64,000 nt of DNA from Lytechinus variegatus (Eukaryota > Echinodermata > Echinoidea > Temnopleuroida > Toxopneustidae), in the NCBI RefSeq assembly GCF_018143015.1, contig NC_054748.1, positions 9,285,467 to 9,349,466 on the forward strand, given 5' to 3'. The translations under genes were made by a program, and so were the position numbers. Positions 13,201 through 28,200 of the stretch are shown here, in pieces; positions within the stretch are counted from its first letter, which is position 1, and the number at the start of each line of letters is the position of its first letter. The notes under the pieces were generated by a model, which saw only the letters and a program-made list of their open reading frames with translations, was not told the DNA's origin and did not search any database.

Positions 13201-16200
13201 TTCAGTTTCATGCATTTTATTATAATTTGCGACAAAGAAATATTAAATCAATATACGTGTCATGACCACAGGAAAAATTTAAAGATCAATACATGAAAAA
13301 CAAAACAAACTCTAAACACAGAATGTATGAACTAATGCCTTAATACACTTAATGAATAACAAATAAATACATTACTCTTTAGCTATTTTGATTCGTTTTC
13401 GATGACACCATAAATTATTTTGAAACGAGATTAACTTTGATCAAAACCTTGTTTTAAAACAAATAGGGAAAGAGAAGCACAAGTGTATCAAAATACGGTT
13501 TATTCTCTCTATCTACTTTATTCAAATAAAATGTTATTAAATACACCATACATACCATTGCATGAAACCCCATCATCGACAAGTACAAAGCCTGGCTGAC
13601 ATGAACACGAATAGTTTCCGGGCGAGTTGACACAGGTTTGGTTGCAACCGTGATCTTTGAGGCATTCGTTAATATCTGACAAAGAGCCAAATTATCCTTA
13701 GAAATTATTTTTTTAAACTACCTAATTCAAAAACGGAATGGATATTATGGTGCATGAACCTGATATTTAAACTTGCACTACATCATTTCAAAATAAAAGT
13801 GTGAGAATAATAATTGAACATCATTATAGGAAAAATGAGAACATAGAAATAAAAAAAAAGATATGATGCTTTTTTGAAATTGGCAGCCAATCATTGCTCG
13901 TCATGCAGCATCCAGTTCTTCCTCTGTTTCTTGTATCCTGTTCTTTCATTCAAAAAATGACATGATTTGGTGTTAAAATTTTATCCTAAAGATTGAACAT
14001 AACGCCAATGAGTGCAACAAAATAACAACCGAAGATGTTGTACTAACACACGTTTGTTTTGATCTCAAACCAAAAATTAAAACCGGAGTAAAAATACTAA
14101 TGTACCCTCTAAGAACAAGAATCACATTTTTTGTTGAGTACTGCAATAAGCGTGGATAGTCAATATATTTTTTTTTTCTAATTTAAGATACCATCACTTT
14201 ATTCATTATAGTTGTTATGATTATATATTGATGGAAATTAATGGCATCATCATATCATCAGCAACAGTTTGATATTTGTTGCTTTATGTATATTCAATTG
14301 AACTTTAGAAGACAATCTATATTGAGTAGTCTTGTCGTCTAGTGGTTAATTAGAGCCGTAGACTCATGATCTTAAGGTTGTGGGTTCGAATACCCGCTGT
14401 GTCATTACCTCCACCTTAACTGAAACGGATCTGATAACAATTTCTGTCGTCTATAACAGTATAAGGTCAGCCACTATGCCTGATTAACGCAGACGTAAAA
14501 CGTTCCCATTTAATTAGGGCCTATCCCCAACAAGCTTTTGCTTTACTTAACGCCCATCCACTTTGAATCTGCATTTATATTGTAATTATGCATACTATTT
14601 CGGATTGAGTTATATGTTTTTTTCTGTATTTTGATTGATTTGTGGAAAATAAAATGAAATGAAAAATTGGTTCTACCAACTTGACGTATATGCGGCAAAA
14701 AGCTGTTTCTGCCGAGCTCCTAAGAGGGTTACTATAACATCAGACACAGAAAGAGTCGCACTCATTAAAAACCCACTGCACTACCCGAATAAAAGTAAGG
14801 GGAAACCCCGGTGTAGTGGTCCACCTGCACCCCCCCATCAGTTATATTGGAAGGAGATACTTGCAGGTCACAGTTCTGCGTGCGCGCCCTTCTAGGCGAC
14901 TCCGATTGGCTGGCTCCTCAAAAAAAGACACCTTTGAATGTCTATGACAGATAATATGGCGCTATACAAATGCTGTGCATCATCATCATCTATAACACTT
15001 TTCATACCTAGGCAAGAGTCGTTTCCCAATCCAAGCTCGAAGCCTTTGTCACAGGTACAATAGAAGCCCCCATCAGTATTCGTACACATCCCATTACTAC
15101 ATGCATCTTCGGACAATTCACATTCGTTGATATCTAGAAAGAAAGAAAAACATTATAATTATTTTATAGATTATGATTAGGAGAGGGGCAATCATACAAT
15201 TTCAGGATGTTATGAATAATATTTAAGGCTAGGAAAAAAAATATGAAGAAGGGTGAACATTTTCGCAGTGATTAAGATTATAGTATTAAGTTCACAATAG
15301 CAAGGAAAGGATGAAAGTCATAATAGAAGCACTAGCTTAGGACCTGTAACAAAGTTCTGTGTTTGATCATACAGTATATTTATGTGATTGATTGGACATT
15401 ATTATCAAAATCAAAATCTGCCTAATCAAACTTAAAGGTCAAGTCAACCTCAGGAAAATGCTGATATGAACCAAAATCGGATGTAATATAAGACACTTAT
15501 GACACTTTAAATTTTCGCTTATTTTTCAAAAAATAGTTATGTGTACAATTTAGTCACCTGCTGAGAGAATCGATGATGTTCCTCACTCACTATTTCCTTT
15601 GTTTTTTATTGTTTGAATTATTCAATATTTTAATTTTTACATATTTGACAACAAGGACCAACTTGACTGAACCATGAAATATTAAACAATGGCAATTCCA
15701 CATGGTATTTTTTTAAAAACATCACATGGCAGCCCAATGGCTGAATTACATGAAGTTTACCATGTTCAGGGGAAAGGAAACTTTGTTTCACAGGAAAATG
15801 GGGAGAACATTAGAATATTTCATATTTCATATAATAAAATACAAAGGAAATAGTGAGTGAGTGATGTCATCAGTTTCCTCATCTGCATACCGACCGGGAT
15901 GTGCATATAACTGTTTTGTGAAATTAAGCAAAAAAAATTTTAAATGTCATAACTTTTTTGTTTTACATCCGATTTTGACGAAATTTTCAGTATTATGCTT
16001 GTTGGATTTTACTCCTTTTATTCAAATCAACTTTATGTTGGGGTGGACTTGTCCTTTAAGCCTATATTACCTTCTTCTCTGACAATATGAGATGGTTCAA
16101 TACGTCGAGTATCCGGAAGTAATTCCATGAAAATCTCCCCCAGACCGGAACTATTTAAGGGAGTGCCGAGTCTTAGATCAACCCGGAAGAACACCAGGGC

Positions 16201-19200
16201 GTAACTTCCGGGTAAACTATAGTTCTGGACAGACACGGCCAGCAGTGAGCCATCACTGAGACTTGATGATGAATTGAGGTATTGCAATACCTTCAGAAAA
16301 GATAATAAAAAAAGAGTCAGATAAAATAACAATTGAACTTTGACTCAAATAAATAAAATCAAAGAAAGATGTTCCAAAAGTGCAAAGTCATGACAAACAT
16401 CAGACCATTCATTGCATGAGAGTATTGCAGAAAAGGGCAATACGACTTCTAACAATTCTAATTAAAGACATCCAAGCAAGCGCCATGAGCGCCCAGCTGA
16501 GGCGGATACCGGCGCTATACAAGAATCCATTATCATCATCATCACCATCATCATCAAGTTCTCCGTCATTTCTTCGTCTGCAAATGCTACCACTAAGTGA
16601 ACTTGTGTCGTTCAATTGTGTATTATTCACGTTCAAACTGCAACCTAGTTCAAATTCATGGTAAACAGTACGCTAGGTGGATTAGAACTAGGTAGAAATT
16701 ACAAAATTTAAGCTGTATTTTTTTTCCAACAAAATAAGTTCATAATGTTTTTCCATACCAATGGATGCTTGATAAAGATGGCTTGGAATCCAAGTGATTT
16801 TTTTGGTCATAACAGCCTCAAGTCTATGTTGTTGGGGGAGAGTGTGGGTACATATTGTTTGTTGGGTGTTGATGTGCGCGTGTGTGTATTACTTAACTTA
16901 CATCTTGGGCCAGATCATTCTGGGTCTCCTCTGATTCAATTACTTCCGGGTACGATTCAATTCCAAAATTGCTGATGAAAGTAAAACCAACGCCGAGAGA
17001 TAACGTCAACGCATCTATTTATATAAAAAAATAAACATAAATACTAAATGCATTAAAAAAGTTAATTCGACATGGCACGATCTAATGAAATGGTCTCTGT
17101 CTGAACGGTAATAATTGTACATAGCATTTGCGAGGAGATGCTTTTTAGTTGCTTATTCAACGACGCACTATCATATGCATTACCACCGGCTTTATCTCCA
17201 GTCGGTGAATTCTATATTTCTCAAATTGAAAATTAATCTCTGATTACGAGTAAAATTGAATTTATTAGATTGTGATTTTAAATCCAATATCGGATTGGCC
17301 CTCATCTAAGGTCGTGTGGTCCAGTTGTTAGAGCAGGTTGTGAGTTTGAATCCCCACTCTGCGATTGTCACATCTTTGATAAAAAGGCCAGAGAGTGATA
17401 TCTTTCGTCCATAAGGTCAGTCACGGTGACTGATTAACATAGACGTAAATGTTTCCTAGGTAATTGGTTAATCAATTTCAGTACCTCACCCAGGAAATCG
17501 TTCCGAGGGCCCTGATGATTAAGTTAACATTCTTACCTTCGCAAGTCCCACCGATATTGAATTTATTCTCCGTGCAGACACATGTAAAGTTACCCTGGGT
17601 ATTCATACAGACAAAATGATTTGCTCCGTCGCAGTCATCCGTCATTGTGGAACATTCGTCAATATCTTTAAGAAGTCGGTCCGGGAGAAAAAAAATAAAA
17701 GAAAATAAGTGAGAATTATAATCCGTGAAACGACATGATAGTACAGTCAACAAGCATTTATTGAGAAACATGGAAAGTTAAATTAAACATAGAAGTTATT
17801 GGTTATTTTAAACTCGGTTCCCTAAGACACATATCAAACTTTACAAGCGCACTACACAAATTCTACTCAAAATATGAACAAAATTTTGATACAGGCTAGC
17901 TTCCAAAATCTTTACCAGGCCACAAAGAGGCTGTAGCCCCTGAAATCAAATGGTCCTGGAACCCAAACTCACAAAATGGCAAAAGAAAGACCAATGAAAA
18001 TGAGATGGTATCTAAAAAAAAATAACAGTTAACACAGTTCACAGTATGACCATCGACATGTTTACTTGACTGCCTCAATAACTATGAAGGTACACGACAT
18101 TAAAATTAACATTTCAAACACACCTATTGAGGTCAAAGAAACATAATGCATGAATGGACTTAAATGCTGTCAAGGAAAGAATGACCATTTGGTTTAATCC
18201 TATCTCATTTTTATTGGTCTTTCTTTTGCCTTTTTTGTCACTTTGGATTCCAGAACCAATTGATTTGAGGGGCTACAGTCTCTTTCTTATTAAACCAATA
18301 TCTCTTAATTATTGACACGTGCTCAGTAAATATTACTCAAGCTGGCGTATGTCAAAAGGTTGTTCATTTTGACTGAATGGAATTTAAGTGGTGTGCTTGT
18401 GAAGTTTGATAAGTTTATTTTGGAACCGATTTTAGTTATTAAAGTACTTCCTCTTCTTCCTTTTTTATTTTGTCGTCTGTCTCTTACTATTTTCATTACT
18501 CGTCAAATTACATTTCCATTTTTTCCCTTGATTCGTCCTATATTATTCTTCTTGTTCCCCCCTTTTTTTTATCTTCCTCAACATTTTGTAAAATTTACAT
18601 TTAGGTCTTTTTCTTCTTTTCCCCCCGTCTTTCTTATTTTCTCTCCATCCTTCTTTATTTTTTTTCCTTAACATGGTTGCTGATGGGGTGTAGCATTTTC
18701 TCCTTTTTTGGGTTCACCGTTTTCTCCATCTTCTCCTGCTCCTTGTTTTCTTTCTTGATACTCGTTTTTTTATCTGTCTCATCTTTTTCAACCCCTACTC
18801 CAATTAAACATCTAATATAATATAACTTGGTCTCGCCTAACTGCATGCATGCTGGCCCGCCTCCGACCTGGGCCAGGGACCTTGGTTCTATACCCGGCGG
18901 GGGCATTTTTCGACCTTGATGACAGCTCTGAGGGAACTTGGGTGAAGGTACGCATATTATTACCTCATTTTCATTTGTTTAACTATACACACACATACAA
19001 TATCAACACAGTATGAACCCCCCCACTGCCCACACAGTCCATACCTTGACACTCTTTCGGGGATGAGTTTTCATATCCTTGAAGACAAGTACAGTTATAG
19101 TCTCCAGGGAGGTTGTTGCAAGTGGATATGTCCGACGGACATTCGTCGACATCCGCCATACATTCATCGAAATCTGTGAACAAAGATTTAGAAGTAATGT

Positions 19201-22200
19201 TTGTAAAAAAGGAGGGTATACTTTTCATGACGATTTCCATTTGTATAATCAAAATCAAAATAACACCATCGGTGTGTTGGCTCAGTTGGTAGAGCGTCCG
19301 TCTCACAACCGGGAGGGGGTTCAAATCCCGGCCAAAAGTCGTTAAAAGATGGGAGTTGGTGCTACCTTGTTTGGCGTTCAAAGATTAAAGGGATAGTGCC
19401 TCGTCGATCTGTCATCTTTGTTAATAATCAATAATAATAATAATAATGAATATCCACCTTGGTACATGTAGGTGCTCAAGACGTTTCTATATTACCCTAT
19501 TATATTACTCCTACACCTGTATATCAAAATTTACTCGTAGTTCTGCCTTTCTTCATGAGGGTAGATTGGGTCGATTTCCAAATGAATATGACTTTTTTTC
19601 TACTTTTGAACAGTGAGTGATTGTATGTTAGAGCATTAAAGCTTGAATATTGTGCTTGTGACAGCATATATTTTCTTTTAACATTTTACTCTACATTTAT
19701 TTTTTCAAAATTACTCGGGGTGGGGTGCATATGCCCCCATTAACCCTTTGGTGCCGCCGCTGTAAAAACCTTTCTTGCTAATTTTAACATATGTACCTAG
19801 ACAAGTTCCATTTTCAAGTTCGAAGCCAGAGTCACAGGTGCAGTTTTCAGAGCCAGTAGAATTCATCAGGGCTTCGGTACAATCACTTATTTCTGCAAAG
19901 AAAAAAAATGTCTTGTTCTCAAACTAATTACTTTGCCATCTTTATCAGTAAATGCCTCAATGCCACTTATGATATTCTTTTGCACCTTCTATAGGCCAAT
20001 ATTATATTACATGAAAAAAGTAGGACTAAACATGCATACAAGTGTACACCCGCTTTTAAATTTTATCACAACCCCCCCTTTCTCTTTCTCCCCGCAACAT
20101 AGACAACATCGAACCAATCCACACACTCCCACACACGCAAAGAAGCCATGCAAACACACGCAATACAACTCCCTCTTCATGCAACCTTACATAGGAACAC
20201 TCACGCATTCTACACACACACGCACACCCACCCTCACACACACACACGCAGGCACACACCCAATCCCTTCACTAGCAGCACCCACCCCCTTCCCATGCAT
20301 GCCCACCCACACACACATCCTCACTATGCATAGACCATTCTTTCCTCCCCCACCCACGCAATCCTCACATACTCCACAGCACACAACACACACACGCGCA
20401 CGTATCGCTGAATTTGAAATTTCCTTAACGCATTCTCCAGTAAAACACCACACCCCTACCATGGACCTATTCCGTAATAGGTCCATGCCCCTACTAACAC
20501 ATCCCTCGTCTTTCTTCCTTCTCTTTACCCAAACACTCCTCGTTCACCCATCCATACTCATATAAACACACCCTCACAAAAACATACACTTAACCGCCCA
20601 CTGATAAGCACCCACATTAGTTCGAACGCATGTGAACTTTTTTGAGATATTTCATTTATGTACATATAAGCAAGTGCTTAAATAAAAAAAAAATCAAGTT
20701 TTCAAATTCAGTAGTAAAGTTCAGATATCCAAGTTTTAAATTTCAATTTTTTTAGGGCAAGTCATGGCACATTTCTATACTGCATCAACAATGAAACAAG
20801 GGGGAGGGGCACAAGAATTCTCCAAGATGAATGAAGCAGAAGGGGGGGGGGGCGGCTAAGGCCAATCAAATGGACATCTGCGATCATGGCCTTTGATGAC
20901 GGTTGAATTAAATAAATAAATGAAATAAATAAAATAAATAAATTAAATAAATAAAATCAACTGATCGTTACACGTTTTCTGATCAAGGCTTAATACATAT
21001 CCAGGGTTGCAAGAACAGGTGTAAGATCCCAGAGTGTTTACACAAGTTTGATTACAATCATTTGCATCTTCATTGCCGCACTCATTAAAGTCTGAAGAAA
21101 AAAAAGGGGGAAAAACAAACACATATGATATGTCTTAATCAACATCCAAATGCCTCCCTTTTTTGGTCATGTGATTATAGTGATAATTACTGCATATGCG
21201 ACAAACGGTTTATTGTTCTAATTAAGAAATACATGGATATTTGCATTTATCATGGTATTTTGAGCATACTGTACATAACAAAATGTACAAAGTGAACACG
21301 TTTACAATAAACGCTGGCACTTAAATTCAAATTCAAATTTATTTACTTCACTTCCATCAAACAAAAAACAAATTGTATACCATATATGAACATAAGTATA
21401 AACATAAGTATAGACAATATCTACATTAAAGACAACTATATAAATGTATGTGACTTAAATGGTTGTGTGCAAATTCATTTTGACCTTGAAATTATAATAA
21501 AACAATAGATATACAAATGTCAAGTTTATTAATAACTGGCGTACCGTGGTAAAAGTCATGGGCACCAGCAAAAAATTTTAATCACTTAAAGGGCGCGATC
21601 AGGTATACTGACACTTTTTCTCATTTAACAATCAATGCAAGCGCGAAGCACGAGCTGAAATTTATGTATACATGTGTCCCCACCTGTAGTTACGCCACTG
21701 ACTTTATTGAATTGCCCAAATCTTTTTAGCAGGTACTACTGCTAAATGATTGGCAGAGCTACTGCTCTGAGCCTCACATAAAATAAACTAAACCCGACAG
21801 TTATTGATGTTTTACCATAACATAGTAATAATAAATTGTGACGCTGAGTTCATGTCCTTTTTAAACGTCCAAAATTGATTAATGCATCATTTGTATACAA
21901 AATCATTTGAGATTTTTCTATAAAGAGATCTATAATGCTTGGTTATTCTTGGATGAGCCGTATTGTTGATTATGGGGTTTAAAGGTCCGTATTCTGAAGT
22001 CAGGTTTAACGTAAACTCAGGTATAAAGTTGTGGTTTAAGTATGGGAAGCCAAAAGTATAAACATAATTATTTAGTTCCATGTTTTTTATGTTTACTATT
22101 CTCTTTCCTGATTCATCGATGGTGAAGACAATATAATCTTTTTATACTTCAGAGACAATTAGGAATGATTATGATTCAAATGAGCTGAAGTAAGATATCT

Positions 22201-25200
22201 CTACTGTTAGCGATTAATGTGACAACTGGCTCTCCATACTTAAACCACAACTTTAAACCTGAGTTTAAGTTAAACCCGACTTCAGAATACGAGCCATTGT
22301 TTTCTCACCAAAGCAGTTGCTCCCGTTGCCCGACAGGTGGGGAGGGCATGGCCCGCAGTTGTATTCTTCATCATCTGATGGAGGCAAGTCTTCGCAGATA
22401 ACCCCCGGATAACAGGGTCCACTGCCCTCACATGCATCGAAGTCTACGTCACAATGGTCACCTGACCACCCATCAGTGCAGTTGCACGTGACCACCTGTA
22501 ATGTCATAGAAACCGGGTCACTATTTCACATAGAAATGGTTAACACCGACAACGCATTTGTATTGTAATGTTATTTTGCATTAGGTTCTGACCTAATGAA
22601 AATTGCATCAGCATTTTTGTCGGACAGGTCGTTGAAATTGACAGCAGTCCTTGATTTTGATTGGTTGAAAGGAATTAATACTATAGTAACTGTCAGATAA
22701 AAAGAAGACTTGACGTACGAATCGCCCAAGTCCTTTCAAATTCAATTCAAATTCCAAAGTTTATTGATATAGAATCCTGACATTGAAGGATCACAATCAA
22801 AAACAAACATAGGAGAAAAAATAATAATACAACATAAGCATAACATAGTAACGAGGTATTAAACAAAAGCAAACAAACAAAGAAAAAAAATACCAACCTT
22901 TCATGAAACGCTCACAGAGCGCCCCCCTCCCCTCCTCTCCCCTCATCCAGAGGCTCCAGGCCTTGGTTCAAAGTACCATTGTCCTACTCACCGCGAAACC
23001 ATTGGCATTGAGGTCCTGGCCCTCGGCTTGGTCTGCGAAGTCGCATACACCATTGTTCTGGCATTGACAGATGAGAACCTTGTACGCTATAGATGTCTGT
23101 GCGTTCCGGTCATCCGCCGCGATGATCTCAATGGAGGTCGCGTTCAGGTTAGGGGGTATCCATGTGAAAATACCATCTTCAAGATCGAAATTGTGGACAT
23201 TGAGAGGGAGAGAGCGAGAGGGAGGGGGAAAAAAAGGGAAGAGAAAGAAAGGGAGTTAGACGGTCAGAAAGAGAGAAAGTCAGAAAGAAAGGGGAAAAGA
23301 CAGAAAGAAAGGGAGAGAGACAGACAAAAAGGGAGAGACACAGAAAGAAAGGGAGAAAGACAGAAAGAAATGGAGAGAGAATTAAGCGAGGGAGGGGAGA
23401 AAGAGACGAGACAAATATTGAGTGTGTGGGTGCGTGCGTGTGTGTGTATGAAGAAGAAACGTATCGGAGAAACCGAAAATGATATAAACAGGTAGATAGA
23501 GACAAACAGAAAGAAAAGATGAGTATTATGAGATAAATAAAACTAACAGAAGAATTAGCCCATATAAAAAGTGGTTTGAACGTCAATCATATTCAGGCCT
23601 ACGTCATAATTAGAGCATGTTGGCCTACATTTTCCTTAACCATTGTACAACAAAATAAGGCATCAAAGATAGAATATCGATTAAACTTAATGAGATGGGT
23701 ATACAACATTTGCAATTTTCATTTCATAGAATATCATGAATACGTCAAAAAATAATATCTTGTGTTCATACCCGAGCTGATAGTGGCGCCATCCAGTATT
23801 GTACTATTGAAACTATAAGTTACTTCGTCTCCTTCGTTAGGGTCCTCTGCGCTGATCCTCAAGGTAACATTCACGCCCACTTCCACAAAGAGAACATCGT
23901 CGTCTTGTAAAGCACTGGTGTTGGTAATCTCTGTCACGTCGGTAATGTTTGGAGGGTAGTTATCTATGATAGTCACAACCCCCAAAGCACGAAAAGGAAT
24001 AATTGCAAATGAGATATTGTAAGGAATATGATCAATCTTAAACATCCATTGTTTTCATTATGAAATGTTTCTAATGCAACGTTTTATTGGCACTCAGGTC
24101 AACGTTTTCTGTGCTTATTCGAAAACATTTCATATTATTAAGACACCACATCGGTCTGTAACTTCAAATAACAGGAACAGTAAAATGTGAATATATAAGA
24201 ATTGTAGGAATGAAAATGAAATTGCCACAATGGTGATTTGGGGCCCGTTGCAGAAAGAGTTGCAATCAAACACAACTCTAAAAATCATGCGCAACTTCAT
24301 TTTCAGCCAATCAACAGTGCGCATTTGGGACTTGCGATTGATTTTTTTGACGCTTTCTGCAACGGACCCTTGGTCTACACATTACAAAAAACAACTACAA
24401 ACAGACTAGTCTGCACTGTAATGTCATACTTCAATGAAATGTCGTGGGGGTAGATCAGGAGCGGCTGCAGCGTGCAGAACCAAACATAACGCCCCCATTA
24501 CACCCCTAAATAAAAGAATTACAACTAATCAGAACAGACGAAAAAATTAATTTCTTTAAGCAGTTTAAGGATCGGGTTCAATAGCGACATAAATGATAAG
24601 GCCAAACCTTAGGCCAAGAAGGCCGCCCTGGTCCCGGGATTGTTGCCCCACCCCCATCTTCAATTTCGTATAGACAACTATAGGAGAGGGCCATCTGCCC
24701 CTCACCTTCCTGATATTAATAACTCAGAAATCGTATCATATGACAGGTAGACAACCGGGCAGCAGAACAAGCATCCCTCAAGGGGCAGCAAAGTTTCGAG
24801 GTTCATTGACAATTGCTCCGATGGAAAGAATGCATGTTAAGCCAAACATAAATTATAGCCTCCAAAACTAAATAAAGTCCATCATCATTGTCTTTACATT
24901 ATTCTTAATCCCGAATAGAATCCTAACTCTTAACACTATGCCTTCTGAGATATTTAAGACCAGTGCCAAATCAGAATTGATGAACTTGGGCAACAGGAGT
25001 CGACCACAGAATCAGGTCAGTGAGCATGGCAACGATCTAACAATTTAAAAATGTACCTGTTTAAATATCTACTGAAATAACCAAGACAAGACAACAATGC
25101 TTTCCAAGGGATAAATCTTACCGAGGCTTTGGAGGTCGTTGTCAAGTTGGTCTCCCGTGCTCATTGTCTGTTGACCCATTTCAGGGTTTACAGCAAGGTA

Positions 25201-28200
25201 GTCGAAGAGGCAAGCTTCGTTCTCCTGGCAAGCTGCCCGGGCCGCGGCGGTTCGGTTGGGATCGAGATCGAGCAGCTCGTCGAGGAAGATTGGTGTGTAG
25301 TTGCTGGGATTGTAGGAAGTCCAATCACTGTCGCCATACTCAAAGAGCGATTCCTGTTCACTAATTTGCCCTGGAATAGAAAAAAATAAAATGAAAGGAG
25401 GTAGATTGTGGTAAGTATATGGAGAAAAGGTAAACATTTCCATTTTCTTAATATGTAGGCTGATGTAAAAAAAAAGTAGAAGACTTGCTAAGCGACTAGT
25501 CTAAAAATATTTAGGAATGGTTATTTAGAACAAAGAAAAGACTAATCGATCCAGGTAACGAAGACGAATGACTTAGCATCAATCTTTTCGTTCACCGCAA
25601 TGCGTGGAGAAACTTACATGTCTGCCCAAACTCGAATATCTCTCGGTCTGTCAAATTCCTTCCAGGCGGATCCGTCAATGTCGTTCCATTCCTGAGCAGA
25701 AAATCGTCTGATTTGTTCCCATTTACATTTCCTGGATAGTAACACAAAATATGAAACTAATAAGTCGCAAGTTTGTATCCAATACATCTACTTCAAACAG
25801 CTAGTAGGATTTGAAAATCAACAAATTATGGATGGAGAACATTAGGATTGGCAATCAAATACAGAAATATGTTCTAACAACTCTGCCAATTAGAAAAATA
25901 TATGAATATAAAAAAATCTTAAAGGTCAAGTCCACTCCAGAAAATGATGATTTCAATAAATAGAGAAAAAATCAAACTGTAGCATAAAAGCTGAATATTC
26001 AATCAAAATCGGATGTAAAATAGGTAAGTTATAACATTTCGTTATGCTTATTTTTCCATTAGCAGTGATATGCATAACTCAGGGACATGCAAATGAGGCG
26101 GTCGTTGATATCTCTCACTCACTATTCATTTTGTTTTCTATTGTTCAAAACATACAATATGTTATTATTTACAAATTTGACGATAAGGATCAACTTGACT
26201 GATTCGCATTTCCCCATAGTAGCCCACCAAGTAAACATACTACTACGAACGCACTGCATGCACTGCGCGACAATGAAAACTGATCACTCCTTTCATGTTG
26301 GCGCGTCGTGGTCTAGTGGTTCTAACCTCGCCTTTCAAACAGAGGGCCATGGGTTCGAATCCTAGTCATGGCGCATTTTTCTTCAGTAAGAAATGCATCC
26401 ATACTGTGCAGCACTCGACCCATTTGAGGTGAATGAGTGCCCGACAGGATTAATTCCTTGAATGCACGATTGCTAAGAGGCAACTCGAGCATAAAGCCGG
26501 GGTAATGATAATAAAAACAATGCACCTCGGAATAGATTGTTTCTACATAGATGGCGCAATGCAAATACCTATTATTATTTTTATCATCATCTTCATCATC
26601 ACCATTTTCAATATTATTATTGTCATTATTATTATTATTATTATTATTGATATTATTATACCTTGAGAGAGGCAAAGTACTAGGTCGTTGTTAATGCTAC
26701 AGTTAAACCAACCTAACAAACTCCGCACTGATCAAAGCTTTCACGTTATTTGGAATGGTCATGGCCGGTTTAATAGTAGTAGATTCGGTTAGCAAGACTA
26801 GCATAACGGTGAATGCCTTACCAAGCAGACCCATTCCGGTTCCATTCTCTGAATACTCAGATGGCACCATGACACCTATATCTAGGATAGCATTCTTGAA
26901 GGTCACGGTGAAGGACGTACTCGGATGACCGTCTGCTTGGAAGAGAGCTGTGACTTTGGTCTCATTTGCAGGTTCGGTCTCATTATCTGAGGTATCCAAG
27001 GATAAGATAAACGTCTGATCCAGGGAATCAAATCCATCTAGATTTGAGAATAGAAAGGTTCACAGTGTTACTGATGGCTTAGATGGAATTACATCTAAGA
27101 TCTCAGTGATTTTCTTGAAAGGATAATTGAACTGTATGTGGTCTCTCATTCATGTTCCCATAATACTTATTCTTGAAATAGACCTTTTTTGACACACATA
27201 ATTATGTAACTATCAATGATGCAGAGAATTGATACGCCAACAATATTGTATATAGGGAAACTACATTGTATTAAGAGGAAAAGTACTTGATTATGATTAC
27301 TTGGTAAAACACTAATTGCGGTATAAATGTTTTGAGAATTGAATTGTCACGATTGTGTTATCACTCACTCCAATCTTTGTAGTGATAACACAATAATTTA
27401 CCTCTCAAAACATTTGTATATATCATGTGTATATCTTGGCGATGTAGGTGTACGGGTCTCCTTCATAATTATGGAGTATTGAGAGGGGCAGTAGCAAGGT
27501 CAATACCAGTCTTCATCACTTAATTTTACTGTGAACGATACACTACACTTACGGACCTTACGATCCTGATGAAGGGCATGTGCTCGAAAGCTTGATGAAG
27601 ACTGGTATTGACCTTGCTCCGGCCCTCTCCATACTCATGACATACATACATACATAATACTGAACTTCATGAATATATTAACATTATCTGATAATTGGTC
27701 CTGTGATGATGCCTTCGTCTTTATCAATGGCCTAAGACTCAGAGGATGAAGTGAAAATCGAAACTTGTGTTTCATACCCATTTCGATCGACAATAACGGA
27801 GGTTTAACATCTTTTGATTGTCCTTCGTTGACTGGGAATTGCGGCGCCCGCTGTTTATATTACTTTTGCATACATCACAAAGCAGTTTTAGTCATATCTC
27901 TTGGATGGCAACGTTAAAGCTGTGGCCAAGACATTAGTGATCACGAAATTCTAAACACACAACCACCCATAAACACATCCGCCCGAAACACTTACTTATA
28001 AACACACACACACTTCATCCAATAACCACACAAAGACAAACACACACACTCCCTCCAATAAACACATGCATACAAATACACACGCACACACTCCCTTCAA
28101 TAAACACACAAAGATCAACACACACTCACCTTCCAAAAAGGCCGTCATGTTAATGGAGGTCCTATTAACAAGAATGTTCATTTCGGTCCTGTTGTCATTC

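Noticed and set aside
19933..20565. 210-codon plus-strand frame rich in His/Thr/Pro
   Set aside because: Compositional artefact of a CA-rich low-complexity block; no splice or domain support.
23028..23495. 155-codon plus-strand frame rich in Lys/Glu/Arg
   Set aside because: Antisense of a coding exon followed by a GA-rich purine tract.
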